Assembly: GCA_905234565.1 (NCBI GenBank)
Contig: CAJOHW010000005.1
Span: forward strand, 1 to 55,032
From: an uncultured Oscillibacter sp.
GTDB lineage: Bacteria; Bacillota; Clostridia; Oscillospirales; Oscillospiraceae
Reading direction: 5' to 3'
DNA: 55,032 bases
In this document: positions 25,480-34,010 of the stretch, piece after piece
How the letters are laid out: every line of letters begins with the position of its first letter
Position numbering within the stretch: position 1 is the stretch's first letter
The notes under the pieces: model-generated
What the model saw: the letters and a program-made list of their open reading frames with translations, nothing else
Databases searched by the model: none
Told to the model about the DNA's origin: nothing
Position numbers and translations under genes: made by a program

Positions 25480-26868
25480 TTAAGCGTTGCCCACCGTGCG
25501 GGGATGGGGAATCACGTCCCGGATGTTGCCGACGCCGGTGAGATACATCACCAGCCGCTCAAAGCCCAGGCCGAAGCCCGCATGGGGACAGGAGCCGTAC
25601 CGGCGGAGATCGCAGTAGGCCTTGTACGTCTCCGGATCCATGCCCAACTCCCGGATCCGGCGTTCCAGCACGTCCAGACGCTCCTCACGCTGGCTGCCGC
25701 CGATGATCTCCCCTACCCCGGGTACCAGGCAGTCCGCCGCCGCCACGGTTTTCCCGTCATCGTTCAGGCGCATATAAAAGGCCTTGATCTCCCGGGGATA
25801 GTCCGTGACGAACACAGGCTGCTTGAAGATCTGCTCTGTCAGATACCGCTCATGTTCTGTCTGCAAGTCACAGCCCCAGAACACCTTATAATCGAAGGCA
25901 TCGTTGTGGGGTTCCAGCAGTTTCACCGCCTCCGTGTAGGTCACCCGCCCAAAGTCGGAGGACGCCACGTGGTGCAGGCGATCCAAAAGTCCCTTGTCTA
26001 AAAAGCGGTTAAAGAAGTCCAGCTCTTCCGGACAGCCGTCCATGACCTCCCGCAAGACGCTCTTGATCATGGCCTCCGCCACATCCATGTCCCCCCGCAG
26101 GTCTGTAAAGGCCATCTCCGGTTCAATCATCCAGAACTCCGCGGCGTGGCGGGGAGTATTGGAGTTCTCCGCCCGGAAGGTGGGGCCGAAGGTGTACACA
26201 TTGCCAAAGGCCATGGCGAAGTTCTCCGCCTCCAGCTGGCCGGACACCGTCAGGTTGGTGGACTTGCCAAAAAAGTCCCGGCTGAAATCCACGCTTCCGT
26301 CCTCACGCCGGGGCAGGTCCCCCAGATCCAACGTGGTGACCCGGAACATCTCCCCGGCCCCCTCCGCATCGCTGGCGGTGATGATGGGGGTGTGCACATA
26401 GACGAAGCCCCGGTCCTGGAAGAAGCGGTGGATGGCGTAGGCGGCGGCGCTTCGCACCCGGAACACGGCGGAAAACAGGTTGGTCCGGGGCCGCAGGTGC
26501 TGGATGGTCCGGAGATATTCCACCGTGTGCCGTTTCTTTTGCAACGGGTAGTCCGGGGAGGACGTTCCCTCCACTTTCACGGAAGCGGCCTTCAGTTCCA
26601 GGGGCTGTTTGGCCTGTGGGGTTAAAGTGACTACGCCTGTCACCGAAAGGGCGGCTCCCACGTTTTGGGACGCGATCTCCCGGTAGTTTTGCAGGGCGGC
26701 GGCGTCCAGCACCACCTGTAAGTTCTTAAAGCAGGAGCCGTCGTTGAGCTCTAAGAAGCCAAAGTTCTTCATGTCCCGGACCGTCCTGGCCCAGCCGGCC
26801 ACGGAGACGGTTTCGCCGGAGAAGCGTTCGCTGTCCGCGAAGATCTGCGCGATTTTGAGAGAAGCCAT
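25480..26868 (-). CDS. asnS: Asparaginyl-tRNA synthetase
   Basis: A 462-residue class IIb synthetase charging tRNA-Asn. The N-terminal OB-fold anticodon-binding domain (about 1-110, [25 protein letters not shown]) is followed by the catalytic core with motif 2 [25 protein letters not shown] and motif 3 [19 protein letters not shown] 26868 was chosen, 5 nt after AGGTGG; a GTG at 26877 is possible. Confidence 0.97.
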   Translation of the reverse strand: MASLKIAQIFADSERFSGETVSVAGWARTVRDMKNFGFLELNDGSCFKNLQVVLDAAALQNYREIASQNVGAALSVTGVVTLTPQAKQPLELKAASVKVEGTSSPDYPLQKKRHTVEYLRTIQHLRPRTNLFSAVFRVRSAAAYAIHRFFQDRGFVYVHTPIITASDAEGAGEMFRVTTLDLGDLPRREDGSVDFSRDFFGKSTNLTVSGQLEAENFAMAFGNVYTFGPTFRAENSNTPRHAAEFWMIEPEMAFTDLRGDMDVAEAMIKSVLREVMDGCPEELDFFNRFLDKGLLDRLHHVASSDFGRVTYTEAVKLLEPHNDAFDYKVFWGCDLQTEHERYLTEQIFKQPVFVTDYPREIKAFYMRLNDDGKTVAAADCLVPGVGEIIGGSQREERLDVLERRIRELGMDPETYKAYCDLRRYGSCPHAGFGLGFERLVMYLTGVGNIRDVIPHPRTVGNA

Positions 26869-26918
26869 GGGAACCACCTGATTTCTTACGGATTTCTATG
26901 AGATTTGAAGTGTCTGCC

Positions 26919-26946
26919 ATTATACCATATTTTCGGGAATTGGCAA
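26919..26946 (-). promoter_or_regulatory. asnS promoter
   Basis: On the minus strand TTGCCA (26941-26946) and a perfect TATAAT (26919-26924) are 16 bp apart. The leader is short, with no room for a T-box. Confidence 0.72.
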
Positions 26947-27004
26947 GGGGGAGATTTTCCGCCCATGTATAGCGCCGCCGGAAAACGGGTATCCTCTCTC
27001 TATA

Positions 27005-27079
27005 CTCGTGAGCGATAAGATTTGCCATTCGTTGCCGTGCCAGTGACCTAAAAATGTGGCAAATGTGAAAGAGCGCGAG
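27005..27079 (+). repeat. Dispersed palindromic repeat, copy D
   Basis: The best-preserved copy, with tips TATACTCGTG and CGCGAGTATA as near-perfect terminal inverted repeats including flanking TATA. Internal arms GATTTGCC and GGCAAAT pair. It lies between the asnS promoter and rubrerythrin, so rubrerythrin transcription may start inside or beyond it. Confidence 0.92.
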
Positions 27080-27117
27080 TATAAACCGATTCTCGAAATC
27101 CATAGGAGGGGATGCCC

Positions 27118-27732
27118 ATGTCCGTACCGCTGAAAGAGAGCCAGACGCTTCAAAATCTCATGCGGGCCTTTTCCGGCGAGAGCCAGGCCCGCAACCGCTA
27201 CACCTTTGCGGCCGCCCTGTGCCGGACCCAGAAGCTCCATGTGCTGGACGCCGTGTTCACCTTCACCGCCAACCAGGAGAAGGAACACGGGGAGATCTTC
27301 TACAACCACATGAAAGAGGCCGCCGGAGAAAAGATCTCTATCCAGGCGGACTATCCCGTGGATCTCACCAATGATGTGTGCGAACTGCTGCGCCGGGCGG
27401 AGGCCCATGAGCGGGAGGAGTGTTCCCCAGTGTATCCGGATTTCGCCGACGCTGCCCAGAAGGAGGGGTTCCCAGAGATCGCCGGCTCCTTCCGGCAGAT
27501 TGCCCAGATCGAACAGGCCCACGCCAACCGGTTCGCCCGGTTCCGGGAACTGATGGAGCAGGGACAGCTCTTTGTGTCCGATGTCCAGTGCGGCTGGCTG
27601 TGCCTCAACTGCGGGCACATTCATAACGGCCTGGAAGCGCCGAAGATCTGTCCCGTGTGCAGCCACCCCCAGGGGTTCTTCCTCCGTCTGGAAATGGCCC
27701 CCTACGGCGGAAACGGGGTGCTGGTGAGATAA
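27118..27732 (+). CDS. Rubrerythrin
   Basis: A 204-residue non-haem di-iron peroxide-scavenging protein. The N-terminal ferritin-like four-helix domain shows AFSGESQARNRY and FTANQEKEHGEIFYNHM with the Glu/His ligands; the C-terminal rubredoxin-like domain has CLNCGHIHNG and CPVCSHPQGFF, two CxxC knuckles for iron. I chose ATG 27118, 8 nt after AGGAGG; ATG 27112 is 2 nt away. It has its own strong terminator. Confidence 0.95.
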   Translation: MSVPLKESQTLQNLMRAFSGESQARNRYTFAAALCRTQKLHVLDAVFTFTANQEKEHGEIFYNHMKEAAGEKISIQADYPVDLTNDVCELLRRAEAHEREECSPVYPDFADAAQKEGFPEIAGSFRQIAQIEQAHANRFARFRELMEQGQLFVSDVQCGWLCLNCGHIHNGLEAPKICPVCSHPQGFFLRLEMAPYGGNGVLVR

Positions 27733-27770
27733 AGGGTTCCCTCTCCTTTCGGGAGAGGGAACCCTTTATC
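27728..27770. terminator. Long perfect hairpin after rubrerythrin
   Basis: A perfect 19-bp stem (27728-27746 with 27752-27770, loop TTTCG) starts inside the rubrerythrin stop codon region and ends 9 bp before the stop of the converging 27779 gene. It likely serves both transcripts. Confidence 0.88.
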
Positions 27771-27778
27771 CTCTAAAT

Positions 27779-27949
27779 CTAAAATTTGAGTTTTTCGTTG
27801 ATCTTGTCGATCTGCGTCTGGGCCATCTCCTCGGTTTCCTTCGCGTTTTCCTTTTCGGCCAGGCTCTTAACCCTCTGCCAGTTTTCCAGATCTTCCAGAA
27901 GCATTCCCTTATACTGGAAATCCGTCATACCTTCTAAAAGGTCCTCCAT
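27779..27949 (-). CDS. Small hypothetical protein
   Basis: A 56-residue acidic, helical protein (MEDLLEGMTDFQYKGMLLED at its start) without Cys or membrane segment. I do not recognise it. ATG 27949 follows AAAGGAC by 5 nt and lies 1 bp after the glycerate kinase stop, so it is translated from the same mRNA. Hydrophobic-acidic repeats suggest a coiled coil or a partner-binding helix. Confidence 0.7.
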   Translation of the reverse strand: MEDLLEGMTDFQYKGMLLEDLENWQRVKSLAEKENAKETEEMAQTQIDKINEKLKF

Positions 27950-27950
27950 T

Positions 27951-29099
27951 TCAAGTCCTTTTTCCAATCTCCATACCCGCACGGAGGAAGCGGAACATCC
28001 GGACCGCGCCCTCGTAGTACAGCGCCTCCGCATTGTCCAGGGCCTGCTGTAAAGGCATGGGGGCATTCACCGTGGTCATCAGGGAGGCGATGCCGTGGTC
28101 ACAGATGTCCAGAGCCCCCCGGCCCAAGGATCCGGACAGGCCCACAGCGGGGATCCCTTTGGCTTTTGCCCTCCGGCCTACGCCCTGCATCACCTTTCCA
28201 AAACAGCTCTGCCAGTCCGTCCGGCCCTCGCCGGTCACCACCAGATCCACGCCCTCCAAGCGCGCATCGAAGTGGATGAGGTCCAGCACCGTCTCAATGC
28301 CGGATTTCATGGTCCCGTGGAAGAACACGTGCAGTGCCGCCCCCAGTCCCCCGGCGGCTCCGGCTCCCTGGACCGCGTTGCAGTCCACGCCGAAGTCCCG
28401 GAGAATCACCTGGCGGTAGTTCTCCATGCCCGCTTCCAGGGACGCCAGGATCTCCGGCGTACCGCCCTTCTGGGCCCCAAAGGTATAGGTAGCCCCGCGT
28501 TCCCCGCAGAGGGGGTTTGTCACATCGCACATCACCGTGATTTTGGCGTCCCGCAGCCGGGAATCCATGCGGGATAAGTCGATCTCCGCCACGTTTGCCA
28601 AATCCCGTCCGAAGCCTTCCAGTTCCCTGCCCTGGGCGTCCAGGAACCGGACCCCCAAGGCCCGGGCACAGCCCAGGCCGCCATCGTTGGTGGCGGAGCC
28701 GCCGATGGCCACGGACAGATCCCAGCAGCCCCGTGCCAGAGCGTCCAAGATCAGTTCTCCCGTGCCATAGGTAGTGGTGTTCAAGGGATTGCGCAGTTCC
28801 TCCGGCACCAGAGGCAGTCCCGAGGCGGCGGCCATTTCGATGACCGCTCTGCCGTCGTCAAACACGCCGTATTCCGCCTCCACGTCCTCCATCAGAGGCC
28901 CGTGGACCCGGACCGAAACCTTCTGCCCCTGTTCGGCGACAGTCACCGCGTCCACGGTGCCCTCTCCGCCATCGGCCACGGGCACTCCCGCCGTCTCACA
29001 GTTCCCAAACACTTCCCGGGCGGCCCTGTCCAGCAGTTCCACCGTCTTCTCGCTGCTGAGGCTTCCCTTGAAGGAATCCGACGCGAATAAAAGCTTCAT
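27951..29099 (-). CDS. Glycerate kinase
   Basis: A 382-residue GarK/GlxK-family kinase making phosphoglycerate from glycerate. ASDSFKGSLSS at the N-terminus, VPVADGGEGTVDA, GGSATNDGGLGCARALG and VTGEGRTDWQS are family signatures. ATG 29099 follows AGGAGG. It lies 14 bp after a GntP permease, forming an uptake-and-phosphorylation unit for glycerate or a related sugar acid. Confidence 0.95.
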   Translation of the reverse strand: MKLLFASDSFKGSLSSEKTVELLDRAAREVFGNCETAGVPVADGGEGTVDAVTVAEQGQKVSVRVHGPLMEDVEAEYGVFDDGRAVIEMAAASGLPLVPEELRNPLNTTTYGTGELILDALARGCWDLSVAIGGSATNDGGLGCARALGVRFLDAQGRELEGFGRDLANVAEIDLSRMDSRLRDAKITVMCDVTNPLCGERGATYTFGAQKGGTPEILASLEAGMENYRQVILRDFGVDCNAVQGAGAAGGLGAALHVFFHGTMKSGIETVLDLIHFDARLEGVDLVVTGEGRTDWQSCFGKVMQGVGRRAKAKGIPAVGLSGSLGRGALDICDHGIASLMTTVNAPMPLQQALDNAEALYYEGAVRMFRFLRAGMEIGKRT

Positions 29100-29113
29100 G
29101 AAAAGACCTCCTC

Positions 29114-30505
29114 TCAGCGCAGGAACAGGCTCAAAATCGCAATCTCAAGGACAGCCGCCACGCCCATAACCAGGGTGTTCACGGTGTGGGTTTTATAGCC
29201 CCGCTCCGGGGACATGGCGCCAAAGTTCGTCACCACCCAGTAGAAGGAGTCATTGGCGTGGGACACGGTCATGGCTCCCGCGCCGATGGCCATGCACACC
29301 AAAGCCGCCCGGACCGGCGTCTCAAAGCCCAGCACCGGCAGCAGCGGGGCCACAATGCCCGCCGTCGTTGTCAGGGCCACCGTAGAGGACCCCTGGGCGG
29401 ATTTCAGGATGGCGGAGAGCAGGAAGGGGAAGAAGATGCCCATGGTGCTGAGCACATCCGCGTGGAGCTTGATGTAATTGACCATGTCGGAGGAGGAGAT
29501 CACCCGTCCCAGGACGCCGCCCGCCGCCGTGACAAACAGGATGGGGCCCACGGTTTTCAACGTGTCATCGCAAATCTTGTAGAATTCGGACATCTTGCCC
29601 GCGCCCTGAAGCTGGACCGCCGCGAACACTGTGCCCACCGCCAGGGCGATGATGGGCGTCCCGAGAAATGCGATCAGATCCGCCAAAAGCCCCGTGGCCC
29701 CTGCCATGGCTGCGGCGGAGGAGACTGCCATCAGAATGATGGGCACCACAATAGGAGCCACAGAGCTGAAGCCCCCGGGGAGTTTTCCGTACTCCGCCAC
29801 CAGCTCCTCATAGGTCTTTGTCACCTCTCCCATATCCGCCTCATCGTCCGCCTTGACCCGTTTGCCGATGTAGCTGGCGTAAAAGAAGCCCGCGATCAGG
29901 GGGAATACGGAACACAGAGCCCCCAAGCCCATGACGAGAAGCAGGTTATTGCCAATCCCCAAGGTGGAGGCGGCGGCAATGGGGCCGGGGGTAGGCGGGA
30001 TAAAGACGTGGGCGATGTAGAGGCCCGCGCCCATGGCAACAGACATGGCGACGGAGGACGCTCCAGTCCGTCTTACCAGGGCCTTGCGGATGGGGTTGAG
30101 AATTACGAAGCCGGAGTCGCAGAACACCGGAATGGATACCACCCAGCCCATCAGTTCCACCGCCAGCACCGGGTTGTTCTTCCCCACCAGATGGATCACC
30201 ATATCCGCCAGTTTCAGCGCCGCGCCGGTCTGTTCCAGAATAGAGCCGATCAGAGCGCCCAGGATGATCACGATGCCGATGCTGGAAAAGGTGCTGGAAA
30301 AGCCCTGTCCAATGACGTTGGCAAGGCCGCTGACGGTAGTACCGTCCGGGCCGGGACGATCCACAATGGGAATGCCCGCAATGATGCCCAGCACCAGGGA
30401 GATACACATAATAGAGATAAAGGGATGGATCCGGAACCGGGAGATCATGACGATCATCACCGCAACCGCCACAATAAACACCAGAATCAGAGGCAGGCCT
30501 GTCAT
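29114..30505 (-). CDS. GntP family sugar-acid permease
   Basis: A 463-residue polytopic proton symporter of the gluconate permease family, with about 12 hydrophobic segments. HVFIPPTPGPIAAASTLG and AQGSSTVALTTTAGIVAP are the family signatures, and SHANDSFYWVV lies near the C-terminus. With glycerate kinase just downstream, D-glycerate is a likelier substrate than gluconate, but this is inference. ATG 30505 after AAAGGAG. Confidence 0.93.
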   Translation of the reverse strand: MTGLPLILVFIVAVAVMIVMISRFRIHPFISIMCISLVLGIIAGIPIVDRPGPDGTTVSGLANVIGQGFSSTFSSIGIVIILGALIGSILEQTGAALKLADMVIHLVGKNNPVLAVELMGWVVSIPVFCDSGFVILNPIRKALVRRTGASSVAMSVAMGAGLYIAHVFIPPTPGPIAAASTLGIGNNLLLVMGLGALCSVFPLIAGFFYASYIGKRVKADDEADMGEVTKTYEELVAEYGKLPGGFSSVAPIVVPIILMAVSSAAAMAGATGLLADLIAFLGTPIIALAVGTVFAAVQLQGAGKMSEFYKICDDTLKTVGPILFVTAAGGVLGRVISSSDMVNYIKLHADVLSTMGIFFPFLLSAILKSAQGSSTVALTTTAGIVAPLLPVLGFETPVRAALVCMAIGAGAMTVSHANDSFYWVVTNFGAMSPERGYKTHTVNTLVMGVAAVLEIAILSLFLR

Positions 30506-30596
30506 GGGATTCTTTCTCCTTTCTTCTCACTCTAACAAATCATGCAAACAAACCTATCCAGGCATTTCAAAAGTTCCACACAGCACGGACAGAGGA

Positions 30597-31613
30597 TCAG
30601 CGGACCCGGAAGCCGTAGGCGGTCTCCGTGTGCAGGTGCTGTCCCGCCCGGAGGACCGGGGAGGGGAAGCCGTAACAGTTCATGGCGTTGGGGAACAGCT
30701 GGGTCTCAAAGCACACGGCGGTGCGGATCCCCATGTCCCACTTGCCGGGCCGGGGCTTCAAGCCGTTGGCGGTGTAGACCTGCATTCCCGGGAGGTCCGT
30801 CTCCACGGTCATCTCCACTCCCGTCTCCGGACTGTACGCCTCCGCCGCCCGCTTCCCGGACAGCACGTAGTTGTGATCATAGCCTCCGGCGATTTTCAGC
30901 TGGGGATGGTCCTGCTCAATGTCCGCGCCGATGGCCTTTTCCGTCCGGAAATCAAAGGGGGTACCCTCCACCCACAGCAACTTTCCCGTGGGCAGTCCGC
31001 CCTCACCGTTTTCGCAGAACCGCTCCGCGAACACCCGCATCCGGTGGTTCAGAATCGTGCCGCCGCCGCTGAGGTTGAAATAGGTGTGATTCGTCAGGTT
31101 CACCAGGGTGTCCTGGTCCGTGTCCGCGTCATAGGCAATGCGCAGGACGTTGTCCGGCGTCAGGGTATAGCGGATCTGTACCCGCAGATTCCCGGGATAG
31201 CCCTCCTCTCCGTCCGGAGACAGGCGGGAGAACACCACACTGTCCCCCTGGATCTCGGCGTCCCAGACGTACTTGTCAAAGCCCCGGACGCCGCCGTGGA
31301 TGTGGTTCTCCCCTTTGTTCTTCGCCAGCTGGTAGACTTTTCCGTTTAGGGAGAACCGGGCCCCGCCGATGCGGTTGCCCACCCGTCCAATGGTGGCCCC
31401 TAAGTATCCCCCGTTCTTCTCATACTCCCCGGCAGTCTCATAGCCCAGGACCACGTCCACGACGGTGCCGTCCCGTCCGGGTACGCACACGGACTGGATG
31501 GTCACTCCGTAGTCCAGCACAACCGCCCACACGCCCCGGCCGTTTTCCAGACGGTAAGCGGTCACTGCCGTCCCGTCTGCCAGGGTGCCAAAGGGTCTCG
31601 CGGTAACTGGCAT
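30597..31613 (-). CDS. galM: Aldose 1-epimerase (galactose mutarotase)
   Basis: A 338-residue cytoplasmic mutarotase interconverting alpha and beta sugar anomers. Catalytic-site motifs: GRVGNRIGGARF, NKGENHIHGG, TNHTYFNLSG and YDHNYVL, with C-terminal PGMQVYTAN and ETQLFPNAMN. ATG 31613 follows GGAGGG. It precedes gntP by 91 bp on the same strand without a visible hairpin, so cotranscription is possible. Confidence 0.95.
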   Translation of the reverse strand: MPVTARPFGTLADGTAVTAYRLENGRGVWAVVLDYGVTIQSVCVPGRDGTVVDVVLGYETAGEYEKNGGYLGATIGRVGNRIGGARFSLNGKVYQLAKNKGENHIHGGVRGFDKYVWDAEIQGDSVVFSRLSPDGEEGYPGNLRVQIRYTLTPDNVLRIAYDADTDQDTLVNLTNHTYFNLSGGGTILNHRMRVFAERFCENGEGGLPTGKLLWVEGTPFDFRTEKAIGADIEQDHPQLKIAGGYDHNYVLSGKRAAEAYSPETGVEMTVETDLPGMQVYTANGLKPRPGKWDMGIRTAVCFETQLFPNAMNCYGFPSPVLRAGQHLHTETAYGFRVR

Positions 31614-31728
31614 TCTGCATCCCTCCCAAAGAATGTGACGCCGGCGGGGAACACTGGATTCCGCCGGCGTTTCCTCTATTTTACCATAAATCTCCCTGCC
31701 GTCAATGAAAATCTAAACGACTTCCACA

Positions 31729-31764
31729 AAAAAGCCCCTCCGCCGAAGGCGGAGGGGCTTTTTT
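31729..31764. terminator. Bidirectional terminator between msmX-type gene and galM
   Basis: AGCCCCTCCGCC and GGCGGAGGGGCT form a 12-bp stem with a GAA loop, flanked by A6 and T6. On the minus strand it ends the ABC ATPase transcript before galM. Confidence 0.93.
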
Positions 31765-31805
31765 ACAGATTTCCATAAGGGACGAAGAAAAACGCGGATG
31801 CTCCC

Positions 31806-32960
31806 TTAGAAATTATAGACCTTGCAGCCGGGGGCGGAGCGGTCGGCGGATTCCTTGTCGAACCAGATGAGGTTGTTGCTGGAAGCCTTGTCGAAGAGCT
31901 GGATCAGGCCGGGCTGGGTGGTGAACTTGATGGTATCGCCCATCTTGAGATCCTGCTTGAGATCCACCGTGGGCACCACCATGACGATATCGTCCTGGTT
32001 GCTGCTGGCGTGGACATGGACCTCGGAGCCCAGCATCTCGGAGACGCTGATGGTGGCGGTCAGCTCACCCTTGCCGACGGAGATGTGGGACGGACGGATG
32101 CCCGCCACGATGTCCGTGGGCTGCTGGCCGTTCTGCTTCAGGGCCTTCTGCTGGAAGTCATCCAGCTTGAACTTCACGCCCCGGATCTCCGCGTAGTACA
32201 CGCCGTTTTCCAGAAGGAGCTTGCACCCATCGAAGAAGTTCATCACGGGCATTCCGATGAAGCCAGCCACAAACAGGTTCACCGGCTTGTTAAAGAGCTC
32301 CTGCGGGGTCCCGATCTGGTTGACATAACCGTCTTTCATGATGACGATCCGGTCGCCCAGGGTCATGGCCTCGGTCTGGTCATGGGTGACGTACATGAAG
32401 GTGGTGCTGATGCGCTGGCGGAGCTTGATGATCTCGGCCCGCATCTGGTTGCGGAGCTTGGCGTCCAGGTTGGACAGGGGCTCGTCCATGAGCAGAACCT
32501 TGGGTTCCCGGACGATGGCGCGGCCGATGGCCACACGCTGGCGCTGGCCGCCGGACAGGGCCTTGGGCTTGCGGTCCAGATACTGGGTGATGCCCAGGAT
32601 CTCCGCCGCCTCGTTGACCTTCTTGGTGATCTCGTCCTTGGGGACCTTTTTGAGCTTCAGGGCGAAGCCGATGTTGTCCCGGACGGTCATGTGGGGATAC
32701 AGGGCGTAGTTCTGGAACACCATGGCGATGTCCCGGTCCTTGGGGGCCACGTCGTTGCACAGCCGGTCGCCGATGTACAGCTCGCCGTCGGAGATGTCCT
32801 CCAGACCGGCCACCATCCGCAGCGTCGTGGACTTGCCGCAGCCGGACGGACCGACCAGGACAATGAATTCCTTGTCCTTGATCTCCAGGTTCACATCGTG
32901 AACCGCCGTCACCTTGTTGTCGTAGATCTTCTTGAGTCCCTTGATCGTCACACTTGCCAT
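31806..32960 (-). CDS. Sugar ABC importer ATPase (MsmX/UgpC type)
   Basis: A 384-residue ATPase powering carbohydrate ABC importers at the membrane. Walker A is GPSGCGKST (residues 38-46), the signature LSGGQRQRVAIGRAI, Walker B VLLMDEPLSNLD, and a C-terminal TOBE/regulatory domain follows (about 235-375). No permease or binding protein adjoins it, as for MsmX-type shared ATPases that serve several importers. ATG 32960 has only a weak ribosome binding site. The promoter at 33223-33251 implies a leader of about 255 nt. Confidence 0.95.
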   Translation of the reverse strand: MASVTIKGLKKIYDNKVTAVHDVNLEIKDKEFIVLVGPSGCGKSTTLRMVAGLEDISDGELYIGDRLCNDVAPKDRDIAMVFQNYALYPHMTVRDNIGFALKLKKVPKDEITKKVNEAAEILGITQYLDRKPKALSGGQRQRVAIGRAIVREPKVLLMDEPLSNLDAKLRNQMRAEIIKLRQRISTTFMYVTHDQTEAMTLGDRIVIMKDGYVNQIGTPQELFNKPVNLFVAGFIGMPVMNFFDGCKLLLENGVYYAEIRGVKFKLDDFQQKALKQNGQQPTDIVAGIRPSHISVGKGELTATISVSEMLGSEVHVHASSNQDDIVMVVPTVDLKQDLKMGDTIKFTTQPGLIQLFDKASSNNLIWFDKESADRSAPGCKVYNF

Positions 32961-33222
32961 TGCATCCGGCCCTGGCGGATAAGCCTCCGCAAATCCGTCT
33001 CGGAAACTGCGCGCTTTGCCGCAGATCCATTACGGCAGGTCTCCACACTGCCGCACCGCGAGCCCCACGGCTGCTTCTTGACCTCCTTTTGGATGTACGC
33101 CGCCCATTTTTGTGGAGTGGACGGGCGCCATTGGGGTTTCCCGGACCAGGAAAGGAAGCCTTCCCGAAGCCCGGGCATCTATTTCAGGGATGCCTCCCCA
33201 AAATACTATTGGAACCTTGCCT

Positions 33223-33251
33223 ACTATACCACATTTTTCCGCTCTTGTAAA
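33223..33251 (-). promoter_or_regulatory. Promoter of the ABC ATPase gene
   Basis: On the minus strand TTTACA (33246-33251) and TATAGT (33223-33228) are 17 bp apart. The region 32961-33216 would then be an untranslated leader; I see no known riboswitch in it, only an AAAAGGAGG followed by a 12-codon frame from a GTG. Confidence 0.75.
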
Positions 33252-33275
33252 GCGGAAATTTTTCTTTCGTTCGGC

Positions 33276-33304
33276 TTGACAAGGAGGGTGGAAGAGTATA
33301 TCAT
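33276..33304 (+). promoter_or_regulatory. Promoter of the metal-efflux operon
   Basis: A perfect TTGACA (33276-33281) and TATCAT (33299-33304) with a 17-bp spacer face the ArsR gene. The -35 elements of this and the divergent ABC promoter are only 24 bp apart. Confidence 0.82.
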
Positions 33305-33309
33305 GAACA

Positions 33310-33335
33310 TATGAACACTTATTCATTTGTTCATA
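33310..33335. promoter_or_regulatory. ArsR/SmtB-type operator
   Basis: TATGAACA (33310-33317) and its exact complement TGTTCATA (33328-33335) flank a 10-bp centre with TTATTCAT, the classical form of CadC/CzrA/SmtB operators. It overlaps the expected start site, so metal-free repressor would block transcription. Confidence 0.85.
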
Positions 33336-33361
33336 CGTATCTGTCAGAAAGGAGGGATAGG

Positions 33362-33742
33362 ATGGAGGACCGCTACAATGTGGAGTGCTGCGACCAGGCC
33401 TGTACCCACGCGGAAGCTATGGAACAGGTCCGGTTCCCGGATGAGGATACCCTCTATGACCTGACGGAGCTGTTCCGGGTCTTTGGGGACTCCACCCGGG
33501 TGCGCATTCTCTATGCCCTGTCCGCGTCGGAACTTTGCGTGTGCGACATCGCCGCCCTGCTTGGCCTGACCCAGTCTGCTGTGTCCCATCAGCTGCGGGC
33601 CTTGAAAAACGTGCGGCTGGTGAAGCCCCGCCGGGAGGGAAAAACCGTGTTTTACGCTCTGGCGGACCGCCACGTCCAGACTATCCTGGCCCAGGGACTG
33701 GACCACGTGCAAGAGGACGGAGCGGACCGCGGGATCGGCTGA
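33362..33742 (+). CDS. ArsR/SmtB family metal-sensing repressor
   Basis: A 126-residue winged-helix repressor that leaves DNA on metal binding. The helix-turn-helix is LLGLTQSAVSHQLRAL, and ELCVCDIA is the alpha-3N Cys site as in CadC/ArsR; further Cys in the N-terminal CCDQACTH fit a CadC-like Cd/Pb/Zn site. C-terminal HVQTILAQGLDHVQED has His residues like the alpha-5 site. ATG 33362 follows AAAGGAGGGAT. First gene of an operon with the HMA protein and P-type ATPase. Confidence 0.94.
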   Translation: MEDRYNVECCDQACTHAEAMEQVRFPDEDTLYDLTELFRVFGDSTRVRILYALSASELCVCDIAALLGLTQSAVSHQLRALKNVRLVKPRREGKTVFYALADRHVQTILAQGLDHVQEDGADRGIG

Positions 33743-33791
33743 ACACAGCAGCGAAGCGAAAAAACAAAGGAGTTTTAGAAAGGAGAGCGTC

Positions 33792-34010
33792 ATGAAAAAG
33801 CGCTATCAGCTGACGGATCTGGACTGCGCAAACTGCGCCGCGAAAATGGAGGCCGCCATTAAGAAGATTGACGGCGTGAAGGATGCCACAGTCAGTTTCA
33901 TGGCCCAGAAACTGACCATTGAGGCGGACGACGCCCGGTTTGAGGAGATCATGGACCAGGTCCAGGCCGTGTGCAGAAAGGTGGAACCGGAGTGCGTCAT
34001 CAACCGCTGA
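33792..34010 (+). CDS. Stand-alone HMA-domain metal-binding protein
   Basis: A 72-residue heavy-metal-associated domain. LTDLDCANCAAKME carries the CxxC metal site preceded by Asp, the DCxxC form typical of Zn/Cd/Pb ATPases rather than copper chaperones. ATG 33792 follows AAAGGAGAG. Its 3' end overlaps the start of the ATPase gene, which itself lacks this domain; together they equal a normal CadA split in two. Confidence 0.92.
   Translation: MKKRYQLTDLDCANCAAKMEAAIKKIDGVKDATVSFMAQKLTIEADDARFEEIMDQVQAVCRKVEPECVINR

Noticed and set aside
25457-25480. TATTCTCGCTCTTA near the asnS stop, similar to the repeat tip
   Set aside because: No core sequence nearby; similarity is limited to a few bases.
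26869-26918. T-box riboswitch upstream of asnS
   Set aside because: The leader after the promoter is only about 45 nt, too short for a T-box.
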